DNA of 64,000 bases. It comes from Scilla litardierei (taxonomy: Eukaryota; Streptophyta; Magnoliopsida; Asparagales; Asparagaceae). The translations under genes were made by a program, and so were the position numbers. The notes below the pieces were generated by a model. The model did no database searches, was not told where the DNA came from, and was given only the letters and a program-made list of their open reading frames with translations. This document shows, piece by piece, positions 55,160-64,000 of this stretch. Numbering within the stretch: the first letter of the stretch is position 1; every line of letters begins with the position of its first letter. Location of the stretch: NCBI GenBank assembly GCA_030789695.1, contig CM061132.1, positions 150,854,597 through 150,918,596 of the forward strand. Reading direction: 5' to 3'.

Positions 55160-56660
55160 AGTCATCAATAATCATCTTCATGATCGGAATCATCATTGCC
55201 CTCATTTAGCTCGTCCCCCGATGATGATTCTAATGATGATTCAAATTCATCTTCTTCCATGGCCGGTTCCTTTTCTTTGGATGATAAAGATGCTCCTTTC
55301 TTTGTTCTTCATTCTTGAGCTCTTCTTTCTTTAGGATTAGCTCACATAGCTTTGTTAACTTGTCTCCAAGTCAACTGCTCACCTGGAAACAACTCATCAT
55401 CACTATCAGAAACTGAAGCACCATCATTTTTTGATACCAACCAATCAAAGACCTTTTCATTATCATTATATGCAGCCAAAGGATCTCTATCTTTATTCTC
55501 ATACTTATTTTTCAGCTCGGCATTGAACTTGATGAAGACTAAGTCACGTACTTAGTCTATTTCTCTTCTTTGTATAAGTCTACAAAAGATAAACAAATTA
55601 TCATAAACTGACTATTTTTCAATAAATTAACAGTTTAGAATATAATTATATGATGACAATATTATACTATTTACCATCTCAAATGTGTTCCAGTTTCTTT
55701 TGCACTTAGAAGAGCTATTTGCCAAATTAAGGACCATCAATGCCATTTGCCTCAATTCTGAAGCATCGGTCCCATAGAAACTCCATCATGTGACTGTCAA
55801 ATTAACAAATATAATAATCATCGCTTAACATGTGTTTATTTAAAAAATTGATAAATAATAAAAATTATACCTGGGTTAATTTTTGGATTTTTTGCAGCAT
55901 TCTTTGCAAAATCCCGTCCAAATGAAACCTTTTGGTTTTGATAGAGGTAGAGCTGCTCTACAATTTTCTCAATAATATCATGATCATTCCCATACATGAG
56001 ATGCATGCACTCCACAAAACCATCAAAAATATTACCATTTTCAATAGCTTCCTTATTAGGGTAATAGAAAAAAGGGTTAATGGCAATATTGCGGGGCGAG
56101 GCGGGTATTTAACTACCCAAGCTTGCCCCGACTCATCTACAGGCCGGGACGGGGCGGGTCGCGGGCCGGGCCGGGGCCGGTTCTTTCTTACCAAAACCGG
56201 GTCGGGCCGGGTCGGGCCGGTCGGGTTAGGTCATTAGTACCATCCATATGAATCCCAAATAAAAATTTTATTTGTGAATTGGGAGAATTTTGATTTATTT
56301 GGTAATTTGGAATTGGGAATTGGCCCAATTAGGAGAACTGTGGAATAGAGTATGAGTTATGGATTATTCACTGACTCCATGGTCCACATCAAAATAGTAA
56401 GGTTTTTTAGAACCTCTATAGTTTACCGGGGCGGGTTGGGGCGCATACAAAGCCCAAGCTTGCCCCAACCCGGCTGCGGGCCAGGTCGGGCCAGGTCAAT
56501 GGCGGGTCGGGCCAGGTTGGGCCGGGCGGGTCAGGCCATTACTGCCATTCCTACGTAATACTCAGTCTTATGCAAGGGCGACTTGAGCTTCTCATCCAAT
56601 CTTTTATCTATTATCTTCCATATTGGAAGATACATTTTCTCCTTTTGGACAAGGGCCGAT
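55160..56660 (-). pseudogene. hAT transposase remnant, C-terminal part
   Basis: On the minus strand pieces appear in the order expected for plant hAT transposases. First is KMYLPIWKIIDKRLDEKLKS (about 56640-56570), interrupted by a GC-rich insert. Then come NPFFYYPNKEAIENGNIFDG and YLYQNQKVSFGRDFAKNAAK (about 56070-55880), then FYGTDASELRQMALMVLNLA with NSSSKCKRNWNTFEM, the hAT dimerisation block (about 55770-55690). Last is FNAELKNKYENKDRDPLAAY with KVFDWLVSKNDG and an acidic tail (about 55540-55150). Intron-like AT-rich gaps and stops separate the blocks. The N-terminal BED finger and DDE catalytic core are not visible, so this copy is defective. Confidence 0.75.
56075..56548. repeat. GC-rich nested insert with GGGCCGGG repeats
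   Basis: It begins AATGGCAATATTGCGGGG and ends GGCCATTACTGCCATT, giving a roughly 10-bp inverted end (AATGGCARTA). It is filled with GGGTCGGGCC-type words, with a shared CCCAAGCTTGCCCC block near both ends. It interrupts the hAT transposase reading between TEYYV and NPFFYYP. It belongs to the GGGTCGGG class of non-autonomous repeats seen also near 18975. No clear target duplication was identified. Confidence 0.6.
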
Positions 56661-58490
56661 GCAATTTCAACCTTGGAACACTTTTGCTAGAAGCTCCAGA
56701 GGACAACATCTTCACACACTATAAATCCTATACCTTAAGAATAATATGACAAAAAAGACATCGAAAAATATTAATAAATGAAATAAAACAAGTCAACAAT
56801 GCAACAAATAAATAGTAATTGAAGATTGTCAAAAATGCAATTCTACATTGACCATAGAGGTTTGCGTTCTTAACATTCTAATATTCTATTATGTATTTTT
56901 TCAAATATTTTAGACTCGTGAACTCTTAGTCATCGCTGTATATTTCACTTTAATACTTTAGTAAATAATTATGTGTTCTCTTTTTTTGCAGCCATGCAGC
57001 AGCGAGAATTACCCATGAATCCACGATCATGCAAAAGAACTTGCTTATAGCAAATTGAGGGCAGCAAAAAATCAGGAGCAACTTATAGTTACTAGGCAGT
57101 TATCACTACTAGAAAAAAATACTGTAGGGGGCTTGACTGTAACTTAGAGATGCATGTAATATGTATAATTAATTGCATAGATTGCACCTATATGTAGGGG
57201 CTATTGTTTTTTGTTTGTTTAATACTGTTACAGTGCAATGAATATCATATAAGGAGGATGCTAAAAATACTGTAAAAGGACCGATGATGCATGATGGCAT
57301 GATGCTCAATGGAAAAGTATTTTGATTAATTCTAGCTGATACTAATACTAGTCATGGATTTAAAACAACAATCTTAATTAAGTCAACTTAAAAGCCTTAT
57401 TCATTGGGCTTAGAAAAGTAACCAAAATCACGCGGCACTGAATATGTTTGGAGCAAGAAAAATCAATTAGTTCACCACATGAACTAGACAATTTAGATGA
57501 AGTTTAAACCTTGAATTCTTCAAATGTAAGTTTCGGAATATCTTTTGGACCCCCGCCACTATCAACACCGTATGTGTTCTCTAGAAAAAGGTCCTACAAA
57601 GTATTAACATGCAGAAGTGAGAATATGAACTTTCATTAAATCCATTAGATACTCCTAGTGGAACGTTGTATTCTTTTGCCAATCTTTGATATCAGTATCA
57701 GGACAAAATCATGCATGCTACAGGCAAATAAGACAATGCTAATTTTCCAGTGTTTCATAAGAAATAATTAAATTAAAGGGCATGGAGCTGATTAAACTAT
57801 TTTAAAAAAATAAGGGCTCATAGTATACACGATCACAAATGAATAGACTGATGTCACCACATCCCATAAAAAGTAACTCCGTAGCATCATAAAACTCTCT
57901 GATTAGTTATGAAAAATTGAAAAAATGAAAAAAAAATTGGGTAAGAGGCGAAGCAATGAGATGATCTGAGTGAAGAAGACAGTGGTTGATCGGCAACCAC
58001 TGTTACTTGTGATTTGTGAGTACCAAAAATTGAAAAAAAAAGAAATTTGAAAACTGCTGAAAAATGGAAAAAAATTACATTCACTGTTGTTCTGGACTCC
58101 GATCGGTGACGAACTGGCGGCGATAGCTAGAACCAAGTGAAGTCGAAGAACTCCAACGCGCCACGAGGATTCCGGCTTTTTTCTGTGAATTTCCCCCGAA
58201 AATGCCCAATTAAAGCTTTTAAGCATTTGGTTTTGAGTTGGGTCGGATCCACTATTCAGTGGACCGGCCCGACCCAATAACCCGCTCAAAGCAATCGACG
58301 TCGAAGGCCGATATCAACCGAGATTTCGAACCCTAAATATCGGCCGATATCGCGGCCAAGCCCGATATTGCGTCGATATCCTTCCAAAAAAAATCGGAAA
58401 ACGCAATTACCTTGATGATATCGTATCGGCTTAGTTTAAATTGCGATATCTCGGTTGATATATCGGATTGCAGACCGATATTTAGAACAT
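56660..58490. other. Right interior of the hAT element; no gene recognised
   Basis: AT-rich sequence with no readable transposase blocks. It contains a GACCCAAC...GGGTCGG-type patch at 58236-58275 and, from 58290, dense CCGATATC subterminal words. The minus-strand open frames at 57887-58289 are Phe/Ser-rich and compositional. Confidence 0.5.
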
Positions 58491-58492
58491 TG

Positions 58493-59213
58493 ACATTGAC
58501 CCTTGAACTTGGGTCTCCCAATCTTGAAACCTAATTTGGATCATCCACTCTGGCGACCTCTAAAGAGAGCTACATCCTAATCATCAGTAATTGTCGTCTC
58601 TCGACACCTTCTTAAGCTCACGCAAGCGTAGAGCTGTCTCAACATCTTCCAAAGAGATTTTGTCCTTTCCGTGTGTCATGGTCTCGATAAAGTGTGAATA
58701 TTCCTCCGGTAGAGAGCATAGAAATGCAATTGCTTAGTACTCATCACTTATATTCTCTTTCACCGCTTGCAAATCTAATACCAACTGATTCAGTTGATCA
58801 AGATGATCGTGTAACGATGTCTCTTCTATCATCCTTAGCATGAACAATTTTGGGAATATATACAGCCTTCCTGTGAGTGATTTTGTCAGGTACAAAGATT
58901 CAAGTCATTTCCACAGCGACTCTGTAGTTTCCTCTTTCGCAACCTTGCAAAAGACCTTATCTGATATGTCCATCTGAATAGCACTGCGGGATTTCATCTT
59001 GAGCTCTGATCTTGCATGGTCCGTGACAGATTCTGGAATAGATTTTTTGTCAAATATTATCCTGTATAACCATTCGTGCTTGAGCATAGCCTTCACTCTC
59101 ATGCATCATAGGGTAAAACTATTCTTTCATGTAAACTTCTCGATCTTGTACCCATCTGTTGAATATGCTTCTGCTATTGTGTAACATCCGATAACATGAA
59201 TGCTCTGATACCA
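58493..59213 (-). pseudogene. Copia gag remnant (minus-strand element, proximal part)
   Basis: From the PBS leftwards, minus-strand text reads as UBN2-type copia gag: MRVKAMLKHEWLYRIIFDKK, then RSAIQMDISDKVFCKVAKEE, then TESLWKxLESLYLTKSLTGR, FMLRMIEETSLHDHLDQLNQ, IAFLCSLPEEYSHFIETM and LEDVETALRLRELKKVSRDD. Only a few stops interrupt it. It runs up to the hAT border at 58493 and resumes at 54487 with the zinc knuckle. Confidence 0.8.
59202..59213 (-). other. Primer-binding site of the minus-strand copia element
   Basis: GCTCTGATACCA on the + strand is a perfect TGGTATCAGAGC on the minus strand, 2 nt from the LTR start at 59216. It fixes the element's orientation. Confidence 0.9.
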
Positions 59214-59761
59214 CTTGTTGGGAAAAATCACAGAGACCAGACGATGGCTAGCGGAAGCAAACCCCAAAGGCGGATAGCTATCCAACAATTGTTACGTTAC
59301 GATCTTTCAGAGATAAACCACAATAGCAATAACCAACTAAACAAACAAGGCGAAAAGTAACGAAAGCAAGAAAATAACAAATCAAGCGACACAGAGTCTA
59401 TCCTGGTTCGGCCCGCTAACGGCGGTCATATTCGGCTTCCTGATGATGGTTTTCACTATATGATCAGAGAGAATTACACCCGACTCCTTCAACCTTCTTT
59501 AACAAAAGAGAGCACCAATAGCTTCAAGCTTGGAGTTTAAACTCTTCTCACCAAACCAAAGGAGATCTCAAATCTCACCAAAAGAGAAGAAAACAAAAGC
59601 TCTCACAATAATCCCTCAACCCGAAAAGAGAAATCCCAAGAAGAAGATTACCATGTTTTTCAAAAGAAATCACAAGAAGTCACTTACCAAATTATGTCCC
59701 AAAGCTTCAAGACGCGCGAAGAAGAAGAAACTTGATGACAATACGCAATTCTTCTTTTCTC

Positions 59762-59771
59762 TTTTATATAT
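59762..59771 (-). promoter_or_regulatory. TATA box of the copia LTR
   Basis: TATATAAAAG on the minus strand, preceded upstream (to the right) by the palindrome array and followed by the presumed R/U5 to the left. Confidence 0.55.
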
Positions 59772-59900
59772 TCGCGCTCTGCAAAAATAAACCCTATAAA
59801 GGGTTTAAATAGTCTCATGGATGGTGTGGAGTCTTAGCCGTATAATTAGATTAGGTTTTTGATCAAAACCTAACTCAAAAGTCGTGTCTGTCCCGTCTTC

Positions 59901-60080
59901 AATCGGCACGGCCGTGCAAGAATCGGTACGGCCGTGCAAGAATCGGCACGGCCGTGTTACTCTTGTGAAATATAACTATGTAGTTTCGCAGGCTATGCAC
60001 GGCCGTGCCGAGCTCTGCAAGGCCGTGCCACAGCCTGCCCAGAATTGGGCAATCTTCGCAAACGTGGCACGACCGTGTCA
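59901..60080. repeat. Array of ACGGCCGTG palindromes in the LTR promoter region
   Basis: Three tandem 20-bp units AATCGGCACGGCCGTGCAAG (59901-59960, the last diverged at its end) are followed by three more related sites at 59997-60008, about 60017-60028 and 60066-60079. The core GCACGGCCGTGC is a perfect 12-bp palindrome. It lies about 130-310 bp upstream of the minus-strand TATA box. Confidence 0.85.
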
Positions 60081-60220
60081 AGCCCAAATAATGAATTTGA
60101 AGCATATTTCAACACAAACAAGCCAACATTTAGGAAACCTCGGTTTGGATCCCATACTCCACCAAACCCCAGTCTCAAAAACTAAGTCTCATTGCCAAAC
60201 TAGGTCTAGATGATAATTAC

Positions 60221-62592
60221 AATATAACGTCATAAAAGTCAAAGTCTTCAAGGAAACAAGCCCATTTCTTCTATGTACTTAAAAATTCATGCATGAAAAA
60301 AAATCAAGGTACCCATATAAGACAATGAGTTCTCAATTCAAAATACGAAAGATGATTTAACAAGTACTTATATCCTACATAATCCATAATCACTTTATCT
60401 AGGTCTTGTGGGCATATTCCACAACGCAAAACAATCACTTGCACGGTACACTCACAACATTACAGTCTAGAGACTTCACATAATTTTGAACAACAAAATG
60501 GGTCATGGCATCCCTTTTACAGCGATGAAGAGAAGTCTCAAATACCCAAACAAATAGTCTCAGCACGTAAAAATAGCCCAAGTCATATTAATTGAAGGAA
60601 TATGAATGCTATAAATTTTCTCATGGGAAATATAGCAAACACATCATGTGCAAGTAATGAACAAGTTTAAATGCAACGAAAAAAACAGAAAAATATACAT
60701 GATTAATTAACTAACGATGCTACTCTGAAGAACAAAAAACCAACGAAAAATTGGAGCTGAAAAAAGGCAAGTTATAACATTTACGTGATTGCCATCGCAG
60801 AGGTACAGACGCACAAAGAGAGCGTCGGTCTGATACTGCGAGATAAAGGACGAGCGGGTTTTGTTTGTAAACGGATCATACAATATCTAGATCCGATTCA
60901 TCCGAGCTAAATTGGGTCAACAAGTCAAAATATGGCCATGGTGTGCTACTGGATCGGTTCAATATGGGCCGGGTAAGCGCTTACATCAAACGGTCACCAA
61001 GCCCAATTTCATCAGGCTTGCTCACGAACGTGCAATGGGAATTGATTTGCGCACCCACCGTTTTACTACCGTGCACATACAATCATTTACAAGTTTACCA
61101 TTCAATTACATTATGCTCAAAGACCACTTATTTCTCTTTTACACTCGCCAGCCTGCCACAATTTGAAATTAAGGAAAATGCTATATACACTGGTTTGACC
61201 GGTATATATAAGCCTATCTTGACAAAAAACAAAAAAAAATGTGAATCGCGTCATCTCAAAAGTTTATTCTCTCTCGTTTTCTTCTTTGTTCTTGCCATAT
61301 TTGGCAATTGTCATTACATACACGATACACCCCTTTTAGGGGGTGTATATAGTCCAACTACAAATTAATATACCAACTAAAAATACTTATCACAATCTCA
61401 AATTAAATTCTAACACATATTTATGTAATGTTTTATATATCTAATCTATCCTATTTCTGACATCCTTTCATAAAATCAACTCTTTATTTATAGACATTTG
61501 CTAAATGCACCTCAATCCCTGAGGTGCATAAAGGATTCAGCGTGAATTTTGTTTATTTTTGAAAATAAAGATGAATTGACGGGACAGAACGTGTGACCGA
61601 ATTACTTTTTTTGAGCAAAAGGCAGTACATGCACCTCAAAGTACTGACATGCGGGTAGTTCTGCCCTATTTATAAAACCTTTTATCATTGAAATCCTAAT
61701 GATTTAAACCAATACGGGATGGGCTGAGCCGAAGGGGACCTTTATGAGGCCGAGGTACAACAATTATTGGATGGCTTTATGGCTCACGCGCTAAGGACAA
61801 GTTTGTATGATATTAGCTAACAATAATTGTCATTTATATCGTTGCATGTCAAGCTCGTGAAGGGAGGTAAAATTGCAGCTGGAAAACACTGGCTGCTGTC
61901 CTTTGATCTGCAAATTCCACATTAATGGCTATCTTATGCCTAAACCCATGAAGCTAAAACTTTAATGCATTACAACTTTTGGAGCTTATGGCACTGTCTT
62001 TGGTTCCACCTGCCCCCGGCTCATTATCAGCCTTATCTTCAATCAGATAAAATCTAGGATCTTAGGGTTCCCATGTTGAGTGCATCACGTAAGCGCAAAT
62101 GTTGTAAAATCTGGACCGGTCCGGAGGCCGGACCGGGTTCAACTCAAACCAGACAACTAGATGGTTTGGTTTTTATAAAAATTAAAAAAACAGCACAAGT
62201 TTCAACAAAAAAAAGAATGAGTTAATGCAAAACACAAAAAAATATCACAAGATTAATTTTGGATTTATTTTTGGATTTATGAGGATTTTTTTAAAATTTT
62301 TTGGAGCCTACGATACTAGCTTTCTTAAGCTCAAACGCTTGATATATCTCAGACCAAAACCATGAATAGTGAAGCCAATAATGAGACGACCAACGAAGCC
62401 ACGGCACGTGGAAGCCCAAGCGTGACAATGCGCGCATTACCTGACTCACGAGCGGGCGCGCGGCCCACGAGTAGATATGCGAGTAGATGCGCGCAACAGA
62501 TGCATGCGCATACAATAATGGGGGCCACGAGTAGATGTGCGCGCGCAGCCATGCACTGTGGGTGCGGTCGCGTGCATAATCAGAGCACAGGC
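60221..62592. other. No gene recognised
   Basis: AT-rich sequence with small palindromes: GATACACCCCTTTTAGGGGGTG (61323) and TGCACCTCAATCCCTGAGGT (61505). From 62400 to 62590 the DNA is rich in GCGCGC-like text and a repeated ACGAGTAGATRTGCG word. The open frames there are compositional. I see no transposon domain or host exon. Confidence 0.4.
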
Positions 62593-62777
62593 CTAGGGAT
62601 GAGAATGGGCATGCCCAAAGCCCGTTTGGGCTTCCAATTGGGCACGCCACATCATCATCCCTACAAAATCCTTCACAACTCCTAGAAGGAGTTGTGAAGG
62701 ATTTTGTAGGGATGATGATGTGGCGTGCCCAATTGGAAGCCCAAACGGACTTTGGGCCTGCCCATTCTCATCCCTAG
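62593..62777. repeat. Near-perfect 185-bp palindrome (fold-back element)
   Basis: The arms 62593-62683 and 62687-62777 are reverse complements over 91 bp with two mismatches, separated by a 3-nt loop AGA. The outer ends are CTAGGGATGAGAATGGGC. The flanking octamers GCACAGGC and GCACGCGC match at 6 of 8 positions, which may be a worn hAT-type duplication. Opposite-strand ORFs over it are shadows of each other. Confidence 0.9.
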
Positions 62778-64000
62778 CACGCGCAGTTAGCGGGCGACAG
62801 CGGATACGAATTTGCATCAGTATTTGGGTTTCAAGCAGGCCCATTATGGTTTGTTCAAGTATATTAAAACCCTAATTTCGGCTAGTTTTTGATTTGAACT
62901 TTCATGTACAAGTTTGTGTTGGTGGTAGAAATACAGAGGCCAAGAGTATAGTTTGAGAGCCAAAAAGAGAGTTTTCTCCGTTGTTTTCTTTTCCAAATAC
63001 TTAACGGGTTTGGTTTTTCCCTTGAACCAAGTGACACACTGTGTAATCAAAAGATTATTGAATATTAGTAACCTTCCCAACTATATATACACCAAGTGCT
63101 GGGTGGAACCGAGATAAATCTTGCTCGGTTGTATGTTTTCTTTTGTTTTACATTACTTTTCATATACCATTGTGCCGTGTGTTTCGTAGTGAAAGTCATT
63201 AGCTTTGTTCTTCGGTTTAACGATTTTTGAAATTCCGCTGAGCGATTGTCTTCTATCTTCTAGGTAAGTGTACCAAGAGGACATACCTAGTGATACCCAA
63301 TCGTGACGGGAGACCTCTGAGTTAAGAAAACGGTGAAATTGGTTAACTTGAACCTAGTAAGTAGTAAGAGAGCCGCAAACATCCTCTGCCTGGCTGAGAC
63401 GGGCCTACATCGGGTGTATGACGCAGATCCCATGCGATTCAAAATCCTTGAATCCTTTTAGTCCATTAAAGCTTGAACCACAAGGGATGTCGGTGAGCTA
63501 GGATAGAAGACACTATTTGCATGCTTATGGCTGTTGTTATGTCTAAATAAATAAGGCCCAAGCTCATTTAAAACTTAAGCTTTGGGCCCTCAAGAGAAAG
63601 CCCATGGTTATTAAATGATGGACCATTCTGAGTACCCCACGAAGAAAGCCCAAGCCCATAGCATGCATGGAAGTGGGCTGATCCAAAGACACGCACACGC
63701 ACATCCCTACCGTCTATACTTTATTACGGCAATGGGTACCTTGTTATACTTTGGATTTGGTTTTCCTCTTCTTCTGTTATTATTCATGACTTATGTCCAG
63801 ATGAACTGCACATGTTCTTCATTACCATTTATTCAACAAAAATGGTTGCAATATCCCACATCCTTAAAAAAATACAAATTACACCAACAAATCATGACAA
63901 TGAGCTTTCAAAAAAAGAGAGACCCATCCTCCTCCTTTCAAAAAATGAGCTTTCAAAAAAAGAGAGACCCATCCGTGTGTTTAGCTTACAAGAAACAACT
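62778..64000. other. Probable LTR/leader-like repeat, no gene
   Basis: 63060-63300 resembles a copia LTR end region (ACTATATATACACCAAGTGC, then T-rich leader text and TCTTCTATCTTCTAGGTAAG). No PBS or partner copy confirms it. The minus-strand frame at 62844-63080 has no recognised motif. At the far right a 30-bp string ATGAGCTTTCAAAAAAAGAG... is repeated with a 45-bp period (63900 and 63945). Confidence 0.4.
63900..63974 (+). repeat. Short tandem repeat, 30 bp matched at 45-bp period
   Basis: ATGAGCTTTCAAAAAAAGAG plus AGACCCATCC occurs at 63900-63929 and 63945-63974, with a C/T-rich spacer. Confidence 0.85.

Larger units (their letters stand above)
54488..58492 (-). mobile_element. hAT transposon of about 4 kb inserted in the minus-strand copia gag
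   Basis: The ends are inverted: CAATATTCTAAATATCGG at 54488 and, reading inward from 58492, CAATGTTCTAAATATCGG. The flanking octamers ACCTTAAC (54480-54487) and ACATTGAC (58493-58500) match at 6 of 8 positions, consistent with an aged hAT duplication. Subterminal regions are rich in ATATCGG/CCGATAT words on both sides. The interior carries minus-strand hAT transposase remnants and a GC-rich nested insert. Strand is that of the transposase. Confidence 0.85.
59216..60220 (-). repeat. 5' LTR of the minus-strand copia element (outer end uncertain)
   Basis: Its inner end is TGTTGGGAAAAATC on the + strand (minus sense ends CCCAACA), next to the PBS. A TATATAAAAG box lies on the minus strand at 59762-59771. 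The right half contains the ACGGCCGTG array. No second LTR was found in the window, so the outer end near 60220 is estimated from text. Confidence 0.55.

Noticed and set aside
59884..60213. 109-codon ORF and its antisense partners
   Set aside because: They run through the ACGGCCGTG palindrome array of the LTR, so frames stay open on both strands because of the repeats.
62291..62844. Overlapping ORFs of 67-119 codons on both strands
   Set aside because: The palindrome and GC-rich text around it generate mirror-image frames; no protein domain is seen.
1..64000. CRISPR arrays, bacterial operons, rRNA genes or phage modules
   Set aside because: None seen. Repeats are transposon-type, the genes have spliceosomal introns, and no rRNA or regularly spaced spacer arrays were noticed on reading.

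Overview
This is a window of a flowering-plant nuclear genome. It has GT-AG introns, a P-class pentatricopeptide-repeat gene and a plant-type calmodulin-binding protein gene. The rest is AT-rich sequence loaded with several plant transposon classes: Ty3/gypsy, Ty1/copia, TRIM, LINE and hAT. The long introns and dense nesting suggest a medium or large, probably woody, non-grass genome, but the species cannot be named from sequence alone. Only two host genes are convincing. The first is a PPR gene on the + strand, with exon 1 at 17421-17873 and exon 2 at 24849-25658, joined across an intron of about 7 kb full of transposon debris. The second is a 719-residue calmodulin-binding family protein on the + strand at 38863-41022, with an intron in its 3' UTR.

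Layout from left to right. 1-2.4 kb holds no recognisable gene. 2.4-4.85 kb is a decayed gypsy pol (RNase H, integrase, chromodomain-like tail) with a probable 3' LTR. 5.1-12.7 kb is a SIRE-like copia element with 2.2-kb LTRs, a PBS and a gag remnant, but no pol. 13-16.9 kb is uncharacterised sequence flanked by a direct-repeat pair of about 490 bp. 17.4-25.7 kb is the PPR gene, whose intron carries a LINE tail (zf-RVT) and other fragments. Just after it is a LINE reverse-transcriptase fragment. 26.2-36.3 kb is a clean nest: a non-autonomous hAT element (8-bp TSD AGTACGGT) split by a very young Ty3/gypsy-type LTR retrotransposon (5-bp TSD GCTGT, LTRs of about 3.28 kb).

38.9-41.2 kb is the calmodulin-binding gene. 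41.5-46.7 kb is a copia element whose integrase region is replaced by a fragment of gypsy gag and LTR. 48.6-49.2 kb is a hAT miniature element with perfect 8-bp TSDs. 50.1-50.7 kb is a copia RT relic. 51.5-53.2 kb is a tandem TRIM array with three LTRs. 53.6-60.2 kb is a minus-strand copia element whose gag is split by a 4-kb hAT element that still carries transposase remnants and itself contains a GC-rich insert. 62.6-62.8 kb is an almost perfect palindrome with 91-bp arms.

The most notable unit is the young LTR retrotransposon at 26323-35519, read on the minus strand. It keeps a gag tail and an aspartic protease relic, and a 76-nt GT-AG intron-like segment separates the two and would restore the frame when spliced. 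RT, RNase H and integrase are missing. In their place is about 1.4 kb of unrelated sequence with a leader-like pyrimidine-rich stretch, a strong Kozak ATG and an uninterrupted 223-codon ORF for a multi-pass membrane protein that I do not recognise. This looks like gene capture, or an undescribed accessory ORF, in an element mobilised in trans.
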